From NCBI RefSeq assembly GCF_042677945.1, contig NZ_JBHUDN010000001.1: a DNA stretch of 64,000 nt. One strand, given 5' to 3'. Shown here piece by piece: positions 16,893 through 25,539 of this stretch (the stretch's first letter is position 1; the number at the start of each line of letters is the position of its first letter). The notes below the pieces were generated by a model that worked only from the letters and a program-made list of their open reading frames with translations, was not told the origin of the DNA and did no database searches. The position numbers and the translations under genes are program-made. The DNA is from Haloplanus litoreus. GTDB taxonomy: Archaea; Halobacteriota; Halobacteria; Halobacteriales; Haloferacaceae.

Positions 16893-17374
16893 GAGGCGGC
16901 CGGCGCCCCGACTCCGGCCGCGAGACACAGGAGACCTTAGAGAACGTCGTGAACCCGGTCGGCGAGGTGGCGACGGGTATCGAGACGGTAGCGGTGACCA
17001 CAGACGCACGGGCCGCGACGAGTGCCGAACTCTCCAACAGGGTCGACTGCATCGTCTCCCGTTCTAGCGGCCGGGAAGGCCGGCGACGGGGGAAGAGCCT
17101 GGGTCGAGGACGGTATCGATTTTGCGTGCCTCGGGCGACTGGAGCCGAGACGTTCGGCGACGCGAGACGACGTGTCGTAGAGAGCGGCGGCTCCGGTTGA
17201 CTGAGTGCAAAACTGCGCCGTTCTCGGCCGAGGGGGCGCGGGCGTTCGGGGACCGCCACGACGCACGGTGACGTTCGACGGGATCACGCCCCAACTCGTC
17301 GCCCAGGACGCGTCTCGGTCGGGCTAGTCGCCGGACCGCAGTCGTCACACCGGCCGCTGCGCGGGTCGGGGTCG
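16893..17374 (+). pseudogene. gene-free stretch with a possible receiver-domain remnant
   Basis: No intact gene. Around 16910-17060 one frame gives ETQETLENVV, IETVAVTTDARAATSA and RVDCIVSRS, which recalls the middle of haloarchaeal response-regulator receiver domains (VETV, VDCVVSD). The phosphoacceptor aspartate region is lost. The match is weak. The rest shows nothing recognisable. Confidence 0.25.
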
Positions 17375-17381
17375 AAAAAAA
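17375..17381 (-). terminator. oligo-T terminator of the thermosome gene
   Basis: Seven A residues on the plus strand give seven T in the leftward transcript, 64 nt after the thermosome stop codon. This fits an archaeal T-tract terminator. Confidence 0.5.
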
Positions 17382-17444
17382 TTCGAGGTCGCTCGAAAGC
17401 CGGTTCGACTCGGAGGCGTGGGGTGAGCGGGCTGGTGGCCGAAC

Positions 17445-19133
17445 TTACATCGCGCCGCCCATGCCACCCATGCCGCCCATGCCGCCCATGCCGCCGCCCA
17501 TGCCGCCGGCGCCGCCAGGGCCGCCTTCGTCGCCGCCGTCGTCGCTGCCGCCGCCCTTGAGGTCGCCGGCAGCGATGACGTCGTCGATGCGGAGGATCAT
17601 GACGGCCGCCTCGGTGGCGGACTCGATGGCCTGGGTCTTCACGCGGAGGGGTTCGACGACGCCCTCTTCCTCCATGTCGATGATGTCGCCCGTGTAGGCG
17701 TCCAGACCGGCCGAGAGGTCGCCACCGTCGTGCTGGGCGCGCAGGTCGACCAGCGAGTCGATGGGGTCGAGACCGGCGTTCTCGGCGAGGGTGCGCGGAA
17801 TGACGTCGAGCGCCTCGGCGAAGGCCTCGACGGCGAGCTGTTCGCGCCCCCCGACGGAGTCGGCGTAGTCGCGCAGCGCGAGGGCGAGTTCCGCCTCGGG
17901 CGCGCCGCCGCCGGGCAGGACCTTGCCGTCCTCGAGCGTCGTGCGGACGACGCCGAGCGAGTCCTCAACCGCGCGCTCGACTTCGTCGACGACGTGTTCG
18001 GTGCCACCGCGGAGGACGAGCGTCACGGACTTGGCCTCGGCCACGTCCTCGACGAAGATGCGCTCGTCGCCGCCGATGTCCTTCTGGGCGACGGAGCCGG
18101 CGAAGCCGAGGTCGTCCTCGGTCAGGTCGTCGACGGAGCCGACGACCGTCCCGCCCGTCGAACGGGCGAGCCGGGAGAGGTCGCTGTCCTTCGCGCGGCG
18201 GACGGCGAGGATACCCTCCTGGGCCAGGTAGTGCTGGGCCATGTCGTCGATACCGCTACCCACGAAGACGGCGTCTGCGCCGACGTCCTTCAGGTGGTCG
18301 ACCATCTCGCGGAGCTGTTTCTCCTCCTGGTCGAGGAACTGCTGGAGCTGGTCGGGGTCGGTGACGTTGACCTCGGCGTCGATTTCGGTCTCCTTGACCT
18401 CGAGCGCGCCGTCGATCAGCGCGATGTCGGCGTCCTCGACGGCGTAGGGCATGCTGTCGCTGACGCGTTCCTTGTCGACGATGACGCCCTCGATGAGCTC
18501 GGAGTTGCCGATGGCGCCGCCGACGACCTTCTCGATGGAGACGTTGTCGGTGTCGACGCCGTCGTCGTCGCGCACGGCGAGCACGGCGTCGACGAGCAGG
18601 TCCGCGAGCTGGTCTTTGGCGCTCTCGGCGCCCTTGCCCGTCATCGCCGTGGAGGCGATTTTGACGAGCGTCTCGCGGTCGTCGGGCGAGACGTCGATGG
18701 CGTTCTCTTCGAGGACCTCCTTTGCCTTCTCCGCGGCCCGGCGGTACCCCTGGGCCAGCGTCGTCGGGTGGATGTCCTGGTCGATGAGATCCTCGGCCTC
18801 GTCGAGGAGTTCGCCCGCGATGACGACGGCCGTCGTGGTGCCGTCGCCGACCTCGTCCTCCTGCGTCTCGGAGACTTCGACGATCATGTTCGCCGCGGGG
18901 TGATCGATGTCCATCTCCTTCAGAATCGTGACGCCGTCGTTCGTGACGACGACGCTCCCGCCGGAGTCGACGAGCATCTTGTCCATGCCCTTCGGACCGA
19001 GTGTGGTCCGTACGGCCTCCGCGACGGCCTTGCCGGCCGTGATGTTCATCGACTGGGCGTCCTTGCCCTGGGTTCGCTGGGAGTCCTCGCCGAGAATGAT
19101 CATCGGCTGACCCTGCTGCATTCGCTGAGACAT
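17445..19133 (-). CDS. thermosome subunit (group II chaperonin)
   Basis: A 562-residue chaperonin subunit. Motifs: VRTTLGPKGMDKMLVDSGG (about 40), VTNDGVTIL and the nucleotide-binding GDGTTTAVVIAGELL (about 95). It ends in a Gly/Met repeat tail (GGMGGM). It folds proteins in an ATP-driven double ring and receives clients from prefoldin (10.5 kb). The ATG at 19133 is chosen; the TTG two codons upstream would lie in the promoter's inverted repeat. Haloarchaea carry several paralogues and I cannot tell which this is. Confidence 0.96.
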   Translation of the reverse strand: MSQRMQQGQPMIILGEDSQRTQGKDAQSMNITAGKAVAEAVRTTLGPKGMDKMLVDSGGSVVVTNDGVTILKEMDIDHPAANMIVEVSETQEDEVGDGTTTAVVIAGELLDEAEDLIDQDIHPTTLAQGYRRAAEKAKEVLEENAIDVSPDDRETLVKIASTAMTGKGAESAKDQLADLLVDAVLAVRDDDGVDTDNVSIEKVVGGAIGNSELIEGVIVDKERVSDSMPYAVEDADIALIDGALEVKETEIDAEVNVTDPDQLQQFLDQEEKQLREMVDHLKDVGADAVFVGSGIDDMAQHYLAQEGILAVRRAKDSDLSRLARSTGGTVVGSVDDLTEDDLGFAGSVAQKDIGGDERIFVEDVAEAKSVTLVLRGGTEHVVDEVERAVEDSLGVVRTTLEDGKVLPGGGAPEAELALALRDYADSVGGREQLAVEAFAEALDVIPRTLAENAGLDPIDSLVDLRAQHDGGDLSAGLDAYTGDIIDMEEEGVVEPLRVKTQAIESATEAAVMILRIDDVIAAGDLKGGGSDDGGDEGGPGGAGGMGGGMGGMGGMGGMGGAM

Positions 19134-19167
19134 AATCAACCTTTGATTGATTGTGATTCTATAAAAG
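19134..19167 (-). promoter_or_regulatory. thermosome promoter with inverted-repeat operator candidate
   Basis: On the minus strand a TATA-like CTTTTATA is centred 30 nt before the ATG. Between it and the start lies AATCAACCTTTGATT (19134-19148), a perfect 6-bp inverted repeat with a 3-bp spacer overlapping the expected transcript start. A repressor bound there could block initiation, as expected for a heat-responsive gene. Confidence 0.5.
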
Positions 19168-19315
19168 CGTTGTGATTCGTCGTGTGCGACACCGTGGCGC
19201 AGTCACGGGATTAGCGGAAGGGGCCGATCACGCGAGGGTGGGGGGTTATCGTTACGCGTTACCGTGGCTCGGAGAACCGGTGAGCGGTGAGTGCGGGAGG
19301 AAAGGCGGGGCGTAT

Positions 19316-19846
19316 CTACAGTTCGACGCCGCGGGTGAGTTCGTTGTGCTTGCGTTCGAGGAAGCCGTACACCGCACCGTGGGGCGCGCCGTCGAGTAAC
19401 ATCTCGGCGGCCCGACGGACGGCTTGTACCTCCTCGGGTTGGCCGATGATGCCGAGGGTCGTCCCGTAGATGACCACCTCGGCGCCGGTGAGTTCCTCCA
19501 TGAGTTCCCGAGTCCGGCCGTTCTCGCCGATGAGGCGGCCCTTCTGTCGCTGGAGGTCGTTCTTGTTTCGGGTCGCGTCCTCGATGTCGATCAGATCGAA
19601 CATCCGCATCTCGTCGTCGAGGAGGGAGAGCGCCGCGTCGGGCTTGAAGCCCCGCCCGATGGCGCGGACGATGTCGGGGGCGACCATCGCGGTGACGGGG
19701 TCGCCGGTGGCGTCGATGGCGACGCTACCGCTCTCGGAGTCGATGTCGAGACGGACCTCGGCGCGTCGCTCGATCTCGCGCATGGTCTCGCCGCCCTCGC
19801 CGATGAGGACGCCGAGTCGGTCCTGCGGAACCTTCACGTGCTGCAT
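19316..19846 (-). CDS. KH-domain RNA-processing protein (Pno1/Dim2 homologue)
   Basis: A 176-residue protein with two KH domains. GVLIGEGGETMREIERRAEV (about 12) and QKGRLIGENGRTRELMEELT (about 99) each hold a GxxG loop. Length and layout match archaeal Pno1/Dim2-like factors that act with Rio kinase in maturing the small ribosomal subunit. The Rio1 gene lies directly upstream. It has its own GCTTAAAC box 28 nt before the ATG. Confidence 0.92.
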   Translation of the reverse strand: MQHVKVPQDRLGVLIGEGGETMREIERRAEVRLDIDSESGSVAIDATGDPVTAMVAPDIVRAIGRGFKPDAALSLLDDEMRMFDLIDIEDATRNKNDLQRQKGRLIGENGRTRELMEELTGAEVVIYGTTLGIIGQPEEVQAVRRAAEMLLDGAPHGAVYGFLERKHNELTRGVEL

Positions 19847-19892
19847 ATCGATCGATACCGGTCGGAGCCGTTTAAGCGTTCTCGCTCGGGAG

Positions 19893-20762
19893 TTACGGCT
19901 CCGGTTCGGCCTCGGTCACGAACGCCTGCAGGTCGGCGGGGTCGACGTCGATCCCCTGCCGGGTGAAAAACGCCGCGACGTTTCGGCAGTCCCGTTCGAG
20001 GAAGTCCTCGGCGTTGGGGTGGTGGACCGTCACCGCCTGCCCGAGGTCGATGACGACCAGTTCCCCGTCGTGGATGATGAGATTGTACTCCGAGAGGTCC
20101 CCGTGGACCAGTCCGGCACGGTGGAGCCGTCGCATGTACTCCCGGACGACCTCGAAGGCCGTCTCGGGGTTTTCCACGTCCACCTCGGCGAGTCGGCGGG
20201 CGCGGTCCTCGACCAGCCCCACCAGTTCCATCACGAGAACGTTCCGCTCGACGGCGATGGGTTCGGGCACCCGTACCCCGGCCGCCTTCGCCCGGCGCAG
20301 GTTCGCGAACTCCTTTTTCGTCCACGCGAGGACGACTTTCTTTTTGTCGGAGCCGATCCCCTCGAAGCGCGGGTCGCCTTCGAGATACTCCCGCATCTGC
20401 TGGAAGTTCGAGGCGTTGATGCGGTAGATCTTCACCGCCACGTCCCGGTCCTCGGCGCCGAGCGCCTCGTAGACGTTCGCTTCCTTGCCCGTCGAGATGG
20501 GACCACCGAACGCCTCGATGTAGCCGTCCTGTACCAGTTTGTAGATGGCCGCGAAGGTGGCGTCGTCGAACACCGACTGTTCGACCTTGAACTGGTCGGC
20601 GTCCTTCAGACGCTTGCGGAACTCGGCGAACTCGCGGTCCCGCTTTCTGGCGATGCGGTCCGCCTCGGTGTCGGAGACGTCGATTTCCTCCCACTCGTCG
20701 CCGAAGTCCTCGCCTTCGCCCTCCTCGGGTTCGAGCAGGCCGTACTCCTCGCGGTCGTTCAT
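19893..20762 (-). CDS. rio1: RIO1-type serine/threonine protein kinase
   Basis: A 289-residue atypical kinase. STGKEANVYEAL forms the nucleotide loop (about 90), VAVKIYR holds the lysine, VHGDLSEYNLIIHDGELVVI the catalytic loop (about 218), and DLGQAV the metal site. RIO1 acts in late 40S/30S maturation. The N-terminus is acidic. The KH protein downstream belongs to the same process. An ACTTTTA box lies 29 nt before the ATG. Confidence 0.96.
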   Translation of the reverse strand: MNDREEYGLLEPEEGEGEDFGDEWEEIDVSDTEADRIARKRDREFAEFRKRLKDADQFKVEQSVFDDATFAAIYKLVQDGYIEAFGGPISTGKEANVYEALGAEDRDVAVKIYRINASNFQQMREYLEGDPRFEGIGSDKKKVVLAWTKKEFANLRRAKAAGVRVPEPIAVERNVLVMELVGLVEDRARRLAEVDVENPETAFEVVREYMRRLHRAGLVHGDLSEYNLIIHDGELVVIDLGQAVTVHHPNAEDFLERDCRNVAAFFTRQGIDVDPADLQAFVTEAEPEP

Positions 20763-20801
20763 TCACTCACCGTACGTCGGCCCGCAGTAAAAGTCCCGTC
20801 G

Positions 20802-21092
20802 CTACTCGATGTGTCCTTCGCGCCGCAACTGGTCCGCTTCGGACTTCTCGTAGCGCCACGAGATATCCGCTTTCTCGTCCTGCCAGTCCCAGGGTTCGAC
20901 GAGGACCACGTCGTCCTCCCGGATCCAGATGCGCTTTTGCATCCGGCCCGGGATGCGGGCGGTGCGCTCCACCCCGTCCGCACAGCGTACCTTCACTCGG
21001 TTCGCCCCGAGCATGTTCGTTACGACGGCGAACACCTCGTCGTCGTCGGGCATTCGAAGGTCCTTGCGCCCGCCGTTTTCGTTCTCGCTCAT
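20802..21092 (-). CDS. eif1a: translation initiation factor aIF1A
   Basis: A 96-residue OB-fold factor: EVFAVVTNMLGANRVKVRCA, RIPGRMQKRIWIREDDVVLV and DEKADISWRYEKSE all fit archaeal eIF1A. It binds the A site of the 30S subunit. A TTTTAAAA box is centred 27 nt before the ATG, so the gene has its own strong promoter. Confidence 0.96.
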   Translation of the reverse strand: MSENENGGRKDLRMPDDDEVFAVVTNMLGANRVKVRCADGVERTARIPGRMQKRIWIREDDVVLVEPWDWQDEKADISWRYEKSEADQLRREGHIE

Positions 21093-21150
21093 ACGCTGAC
21101 GTTCGCGGTCGCGAGTTTTAAAACCGCCGACGCATCGTCGCCGCCGCCGA

Positions 21151-22152
21151 TCAGGCGTCGGACGCCGAGTCCTGCAGTTTCCGCCGCCCGGGTGCGATGA
21201 GTTCGTCGAGGTACACCGCCAGCGCCCCCTTCGCGTCGGCGGGGTGGAGTTCGCCCGACTCCAGATCCGCCGCCAGCGACTCGTAGTCGTCGTAGGTCAG
21301 GTCGCCGCCGTACTGCTCCGGCCGTTCGACCACGACCGTCTCGTACCGCGGGAAGACGTGGTACTCGAAGATCTGGAGGACGGGGTTCTCCCGCTCACGA
21401 CCCTCGTCGTCCGGGTCCGGATCCCGCGTCGGCGGGCAGAAGGCGTCGTTGACCTTCTCCTCGATGTCCGACGCCGAGTCCTCCATCGAGATGGAGACGC
21501 CCTCGCTGGCGGACATCTTCCCCACGCCGGTCCGGAGGTCGGCGATCAGCGGCGTGTGCAGGCAGGTCGGAGACTTCTCACCGATCGTCGGCAGTGTGTC
21601 CCGGGCGAGCATGTGGACCTTGCGCTGTTCCATCCCCCCGACCGCGAGGTCGACGTCGAGGTAGACGATGTCAAGCGCCTGCATCAGGGGGTAGACGGCC
21701 TGCGAGACGGTGACCGTGTCGCTGCTTTTGATCTCCGCCATCGCCCGCTGGGCGCGCGAGATGCTCGTCTCCAGTTCCAGCGCGTGCAGGTCGAGGACGT
21801 ACTCGCGGTCGAACTCGAACTCGGAGCCGTAGACGAACTCGGCGCGTTCCTCGTCCAGCCCGTAGGCGAGGAACTGCGCCTTCATCCGCTCGGCCGTCTC
21901 CCGAATCTCCTCGAAGGTTCCCTTGTCGTTGAGGTAGGCGTGGACGTCCGCGAGCAGGATCGTCACCTCGAAACCGGCGTCTTGGAGATCCATCAGTTTC
22001 GTCGCCGTGAGCATGTGGCCGATGTGCAACACGCCCGAGGGCTCGTACCCGACGTACGCGCGCTTGCCCTCGGGGTCCTCGGCCAGCTCGCGTCCTTCGT
22101 CCTCCGTGACCACCTCGGTCGCGTTCCGGGTGATCCGCTCGTAGACGTCCAT
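21151..22152 (-). CDS. tyrS: tyrosyl-tRNA synthetase
   Basis: A 333-residue class I synthetase of archaeal type. YVGYEPSGVLHIGHML (about 32) is the HIGH region, VAVGGMEQRK-like AVGGMEQRKVHMLAR (about 172) is conserved in archaeal TyrRS, and KMSAS (about 210) is the KMSKS loop. The ATG at 22152 is chosen because a CATATTTC box lies 27 nt upstream. An insert of Asp/Glu residues near 248 is a halophilic feature. Confidence 0.96.
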   Translation of the reverse strand: MDVYERITRNATEVVTEDEGRELAEDPEGKRAYVGYEPSGVLHIGHMLTATKLMDLQDAGFEVTILLADVHAYLNDKGTFEEIRETAERMKAQFLAYGLDEERAEFVYGSEFEFDREYVLDLHALELETSISRAQRAMAEIKSSDTVTVSQAVYPLMQALDIVYLDVDLAVGGMEQRKVHMLARDTLPTIGEKSPTCLHTPLIADLRTGVGKMSASEGVSISMEDSASDIEEKVNDAFCPPTRDPDPDDEGRERENPVLQIFEYHVFPRYETVVVERPEQYGGDLTYDDYESLAADLESGELHPADAKGALAVYLDELIAPGRRKLQDSASDA

Positions 22153-22190
22153 GCACACTGAAAACAGGAGCGCCGAAATATGACTTCTGC

Positions 22191-22778
22191 TTACGATCCG
22201 GGCAAGAGGTCACCGAGCGCCGCACCGATGCTCATCGGCACGAACGCCACGACGGCGTTGGCGAGCGCGAGTCGCGGCGCCTCCCAGTCGACGCGCCCCC
22301 ACAGCGTCAGGAGGAGGACGGCGGTCAGAAATGAGACGCCGAGCACGCCCACGAGACGGCGCGGGATCAGGCCGAAGATCGGCCGATGGATGCGAACGTC
22401 CTGGATGTCGGCGACGTAGAGGATCCCGATGACGAGCGAGACGGCGAAGACGGCCGTACCGAGGAGATAGAGTGGCCGGGGTGCGAGGAAGGTCCCCACC
22501 TCCTGCGTACCGCCTTCGACGGCCATCGGGATGCCGAACAGCAGGCTCCCCAGGAGCGCCTCCGCGAGGTCACCCCGGTCGTATCCCCTGATCACCCGTC
22601 CGAACGGGCTCGCCCCGCTGCTCGCCTCCATCGCCACGCGCATCGTCTCCCGGACCTGTTTTCGGGCGGCGTCGGACATCACCAGCCCCTCGAGTTCCTC
22701 GAGTTCGTCGAAGAGGTCGCCCATGTCGGCCCGTTCGGGGTCGCCCTCGGTTTCGAGGTCGGTGTCGTCCTCGCTCAT
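22191..22778 (-). CDS. DUF2391 family membrane protein
   Basis: A 195-residue membrane protein. An acidic cytosolic N-terminus (to about 70) is followed by four hydrophobic spans (AEALLGSLLFGIPMAV, LYLLGTAVFAVSLVIGI, LVGVLGVSFLTAVLLLTL, ALANAVVAFVPMSIGAAL). It matches the DUF2391 pattern, of unknown function. The promoter box GGCTTTGG lies 28 nt before the ATG. Confidence 0.75.
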   Translation of the reverse strand: MSEDDTDLETEGDPERADMGDLFDELEELEGLVMSDAARKQVRETMRVAMEASSGASPFGRVIRGYDRGDLAEALLGSLLFGIPMAVEGGTQEVGTFLAPRPLYLLGTAVFAVSLVIGILYVADIQDVRIHRPIFGLIPRRLVGVLGVSFLTAVLLLTLWGRVDWEAPRLALANAVVAFVPMSIGAALGDLLPGS

Positions 22779-22825
22779 ACCCCTCCGTCACCCTCGAGAA
22801 CCAAAGCCGTGGGGGCGAGAGCCGG

Positions 22826-24793
22826 TCAGTCGCCGCTCTCGGCCCGGTGTTCGCTGATGATCTGGTCGACCATCTCCGACTTCCGCTCGCGGGAGCGCTC
22901 CTCGGCTCGACGCTCCCAGTCCTCGATAGCCGCCTCCACCTCGCTCTCCCGAGCGACGGCGAGTTCGTCCACCTCCCGAATCGTCACGTCGGCAGCGGGG
23001 GCGACGGGGACGTCGGCCTCGAACAGCACCTCGTCGGCGGCGTCGGAGAGGTTGCCGTCCCGGAGGACGATCCGCGGCTCCGTGGCCGCCAGGCGCTGGG
23101 CCGTCGACCGTCCGGCACCGCTCGCATCCCGAAGGTAAAGCACGTCGCCAGCCGCCAACCCGTAGGCCTCCTCGGCGGCGTCGACGGCGTCGCGGGTGAA
23201 CTGTTCGATCACCTTCACCGACACCAGATCCCGACCCTCCGAGACGTCGCTGAAGTCGGAATGGTCGAGTTTCCAGAGTGCCTTCAGCCGCTCCAGTTTC
23301 GATTCGAGCTCCTCGGCGCGCTCGCGTTCCTCGTCGCGTTCCCGTTCGAGGCGTTCCGTCTCGCGTTCCAGGCGGTTCACCTCGCGGCGTTCCCTCGCCT
23401 CCCGACGCTCCTCGCGACGGGTCTCGGACAGTTCCTCCTCGTACTCCGCGATGCGTTCGTCCTTCTCGTCGAGGCGGGTGCGGAGGTCCTCCACCGTCCC
23501 CTCCAGCCGGTCGACCTGCCGTTCGAGGCGCTTGATGCGGCGCTCCTCGGCCGAGAGTTCCCGAGGCTCGTGGCTCGACTCCTCCGCCTCGGGGTCGTCG
23601 TCGTCGGAGAGGTCACGCAACACCGCCTCGACGGACGCCTCCCCGCCGACGACCCGGTCGATCACCTCGCCGCGGTCGAACTGCGGCGGCACCTTCCGAG
23701 TGATGCGCTCGAACTGGTCCTCGTAGGCGTCGAACGCGAACAGGGCGGCCGCCATCGCGTCGCGTTCGTGGTCGTTGTCGTAGGTGTGCTCGCGGGTTCG
23801 GTGGAGCTTCTCGTCGACCGGCAGGTCCGACTCCGGCTCCCAGCCCGCGGCGTCGAAGCTCCGACGGAACTTCTCGACCGTCTCGGGCATCGGCTCCACG
23901 TCGGCGGCGACGACGACGGGGCGCCCGCGCTCGACCAGCCACTCGATGACCCCCGCCGTGTCCGCCGTCCGCGTCGAGAACACGTCGAGGACGTCGCCGT
24001 CGAGGCCAACGACGGCCGCCGCCGTCGTGGTCCCGGGGTCGATGCCGACGAGGACGCGGTCCCGCCGTTTCACCAGCGGTTCGAACTCGATGCCGTCGCG
24101 GCGTTCTCGCTCGATTTCGACGCGCGTGTCGCCCGAACGCGACTGCCCCACGGGGAGGTCGTCGGGGGCCGCCTCGACGGTGAAGGTCGCGTTGGCGAAG
24201 CCACCGTACTTCTCGGTCACGTCGCGCTCGTAGTCGAGGTTCGCCGCGTCCAGCGACGACGCGACTTCGCGTGCGCGCTTTTTCACGTTACCGTGGATAC
24301 GTCGGGTGTAGCGGTCCTGGCTCCACCCGCCCTTCCCCGTGGACCGACCCCGGGACACCTTCACCGTCGTCGTGTCGGTGAATGCCGTCACCTCGTGGCC
24401 GACGTTGGCGGCCGCCAGGCGGGCGGCGGCCTCCGCCTCCTTCATCGGCTTCTTGCCGTAGGGGACGCCGTGTCGGGAGGCGACCCGCGAGAGGGGTTCC
24501 GGCCGCTCGGCGCCCGTCACCTGCACCAGCCGCGTCCCGTCGGGGAGCCACCGGAGGAATCGAACCAGGTCGTCGTGGTCGGTCGCCAGTTCGTAGACGT
24601 TGTCCGTCGCGAGGAGGGCCGGCTCCTCGCGCTCGACGAGCCGCCGGAGTTTGCGGAAGGACACCACGTCCCGGTCGACGTTCTCGCCGTCGTAGGCGAC
24701 CACCGCGTAGGAGGGGGCGTCCCCGCGGACGTCACCGCTCTGGACGTCGACGCCGAACACCAGCGCGTCGAGCGCACTCGTCCGGGCGTTCAC
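22826..24793 (-). CDS. DUF460 protein: RuvC-like nuclease fold plus coiled coil
   Basis: A 655-residue protein. An N-terminal RNase H-like region is followed by a second RuvC-type region with VLVGIDPGTTTAAAVVGL (about 240) and NDHERDAMAAALFAFDAY (about 345). A long charged coiled coil (about 410-540) and a C-terminal domain follow. The D..G-T and DHERDA motifs resemble RuvC/YqgF resolvase folds, so nucleic-acid cleavage or binding is likely but unproven. GTG at 24793 is chosen because TATTTATT sits 27 nt upstream, inside the longer possible frame. Confidence 0.8.
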   Translation of the reverse strand: MNARTSALDALVFGVDVQSGDVRGDAPSYAVVAYDGENVDRDVVSFRKLRRLVEREEPALLATDNVYELATDHDDLVRFLRWLPDGTRLVQVTGAERPEPLSRVASRHGVPYGKKPMKEAEAAARLAAANVGHEVTAFTDTTTVKVSRGRSTGKGGWSQDRYTRRIHGNVKKRAREVASSLDAANLDYERDVTEKYGGFANATFTVEAAPDDLPVGQSRSGDTRVEIERERRDGIEFEPLVKRRDRVLVGIDPGTTTAAAVVGLDGDVLDVFSTRTADTAGVIEWLVERGRPVVVAADVEPMPETVEKFRRSFDAAGWEPESDLPVDEKLHRTREHTYDNDHERDAMAAALFAFDAYEDQFERITRKVPPQFDRGEVIDRVVGGEASVEAVLRDLSDDDDPEAEESSHEPRELSAEERRIKRLERQVDRLEGTVEDLRTRLDEKDERIAEYEEELSETRREERREARERREVNRLERETERLERERDEERERAEELESKLERLKALWKLDHSDFSDVSEGRDLVSVKVIEQFTRDAVDAAEEAYGLAAGDVLYLRDASGAGRSTAQRLAATEPRIVLRDGNLSDAADEVLFEADVPVAPAADVTIREVDELAVARESEVEAAIEDWERRAEERSRERKSEMVDQIISEHRAESGD

Positions 24794-24891
24794 GCCCCAG
24801 GGTAGGGGGGCACGAAATAAATACTCCACGCCGCCGGGGGTCGCCTACCGCCCGTCCGCGGACCGTCGCCGCTGTTCCGCTGCGCGGTAGC

Positions 24892-25449
24892 TCACGGGTC
24901 GTCGTCGGGGCCGGACGAGTCGTCGTCGTCGCGGGCCGCCGAGTCGGGGTAGTAGAAATCCGATTTCGGATCGCGTCGGGGCGAAGCGTCGGCGAGTCGA
25001 GCGATCCGGGCCGGCGTGCGGTCACGGACGATGACCACGTCGTAGGCGTCGGCGGCCGCGATCGTCCCGCCGATGCTGCTCACCTCCGTCACCAGATGGC
25101 CGGCGTTGTCGCTGCCGACGAACACCATCGAGACGTCTTCTCGCTGGGCCCGCTCTCGGACGCGCTTCGCTATCGTCCCGGGGGCGGCGTTCGTCCCGAC
25201 CCGCACGTGTCGGAAGTCGGCGCTCGGACACAGCTCCGTCACCTGCGTGTGGAGCGTCGCCACGACCGACTGCATCTCGAACGGGGCGTCCGGGTCGAGC
25301 CAGTCGCGCTCGCGAGCGTACTCGGCGTTCCCGTCCGGGACGACGCTGACCGCCAACACGTCCTCGTCGAACACGCTCGCGAACTCGGTCGCGCGGACGA
25401 GCGCCGCCTCGGCGAGTGCCGACCCGTCGAACGGGACGAGAAAGGTCAT
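24892..25449 (-). CDS. universal stress protein (UspA) family
   Basis: A 185-residue protein with one Usp fold: MTFLVPFDGSALAEAALVRA starts with the typical beta strand and DGS motif, and REDVSMVFVGSDNAG with ADAYDVVIVRD ends the domain. The usual ATP-binding G-x2-G-x9-G(S/T) pattern is not complete, so nucleotide binding is doubtful. The last 35 residues are an Asp-rich disordered tail. Confidence 0.82.
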   Translation of the reverse strand: MTFLVPFDGSALAEAALVRATEFASVFDEDVLAVSVVPDGNAEYARERDWLDPDAPFEMQSVVATLHTQVTELCPSADFRHVRVGTNAAPGTIAKRVRERAQREDVSMVFVGSDNAGHLVTEVSSIGGTIAAADAYDVVIVRDRTPARIARLADASPRRDPKSDFYYPDSAARDDDDSSGPDDDP

Positions 25450-25539
25450 ACGGCCCGTTTCACGGTACCGTGCAACTACCTATCGATCGTTTTCGGGGGC
25501 TGGGAACGCCGCGACGGGTGGTGGCGTCCGACCACCGGA

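Noticed and set aside
17455..17515. Short tandem repeats near the thermosome 3' end, and similar ones at 51480-51520
   Set aside because: They encode the Gly-Gly-Met tails of thermosome and SRP54, not CRISPR or satellite repeats.
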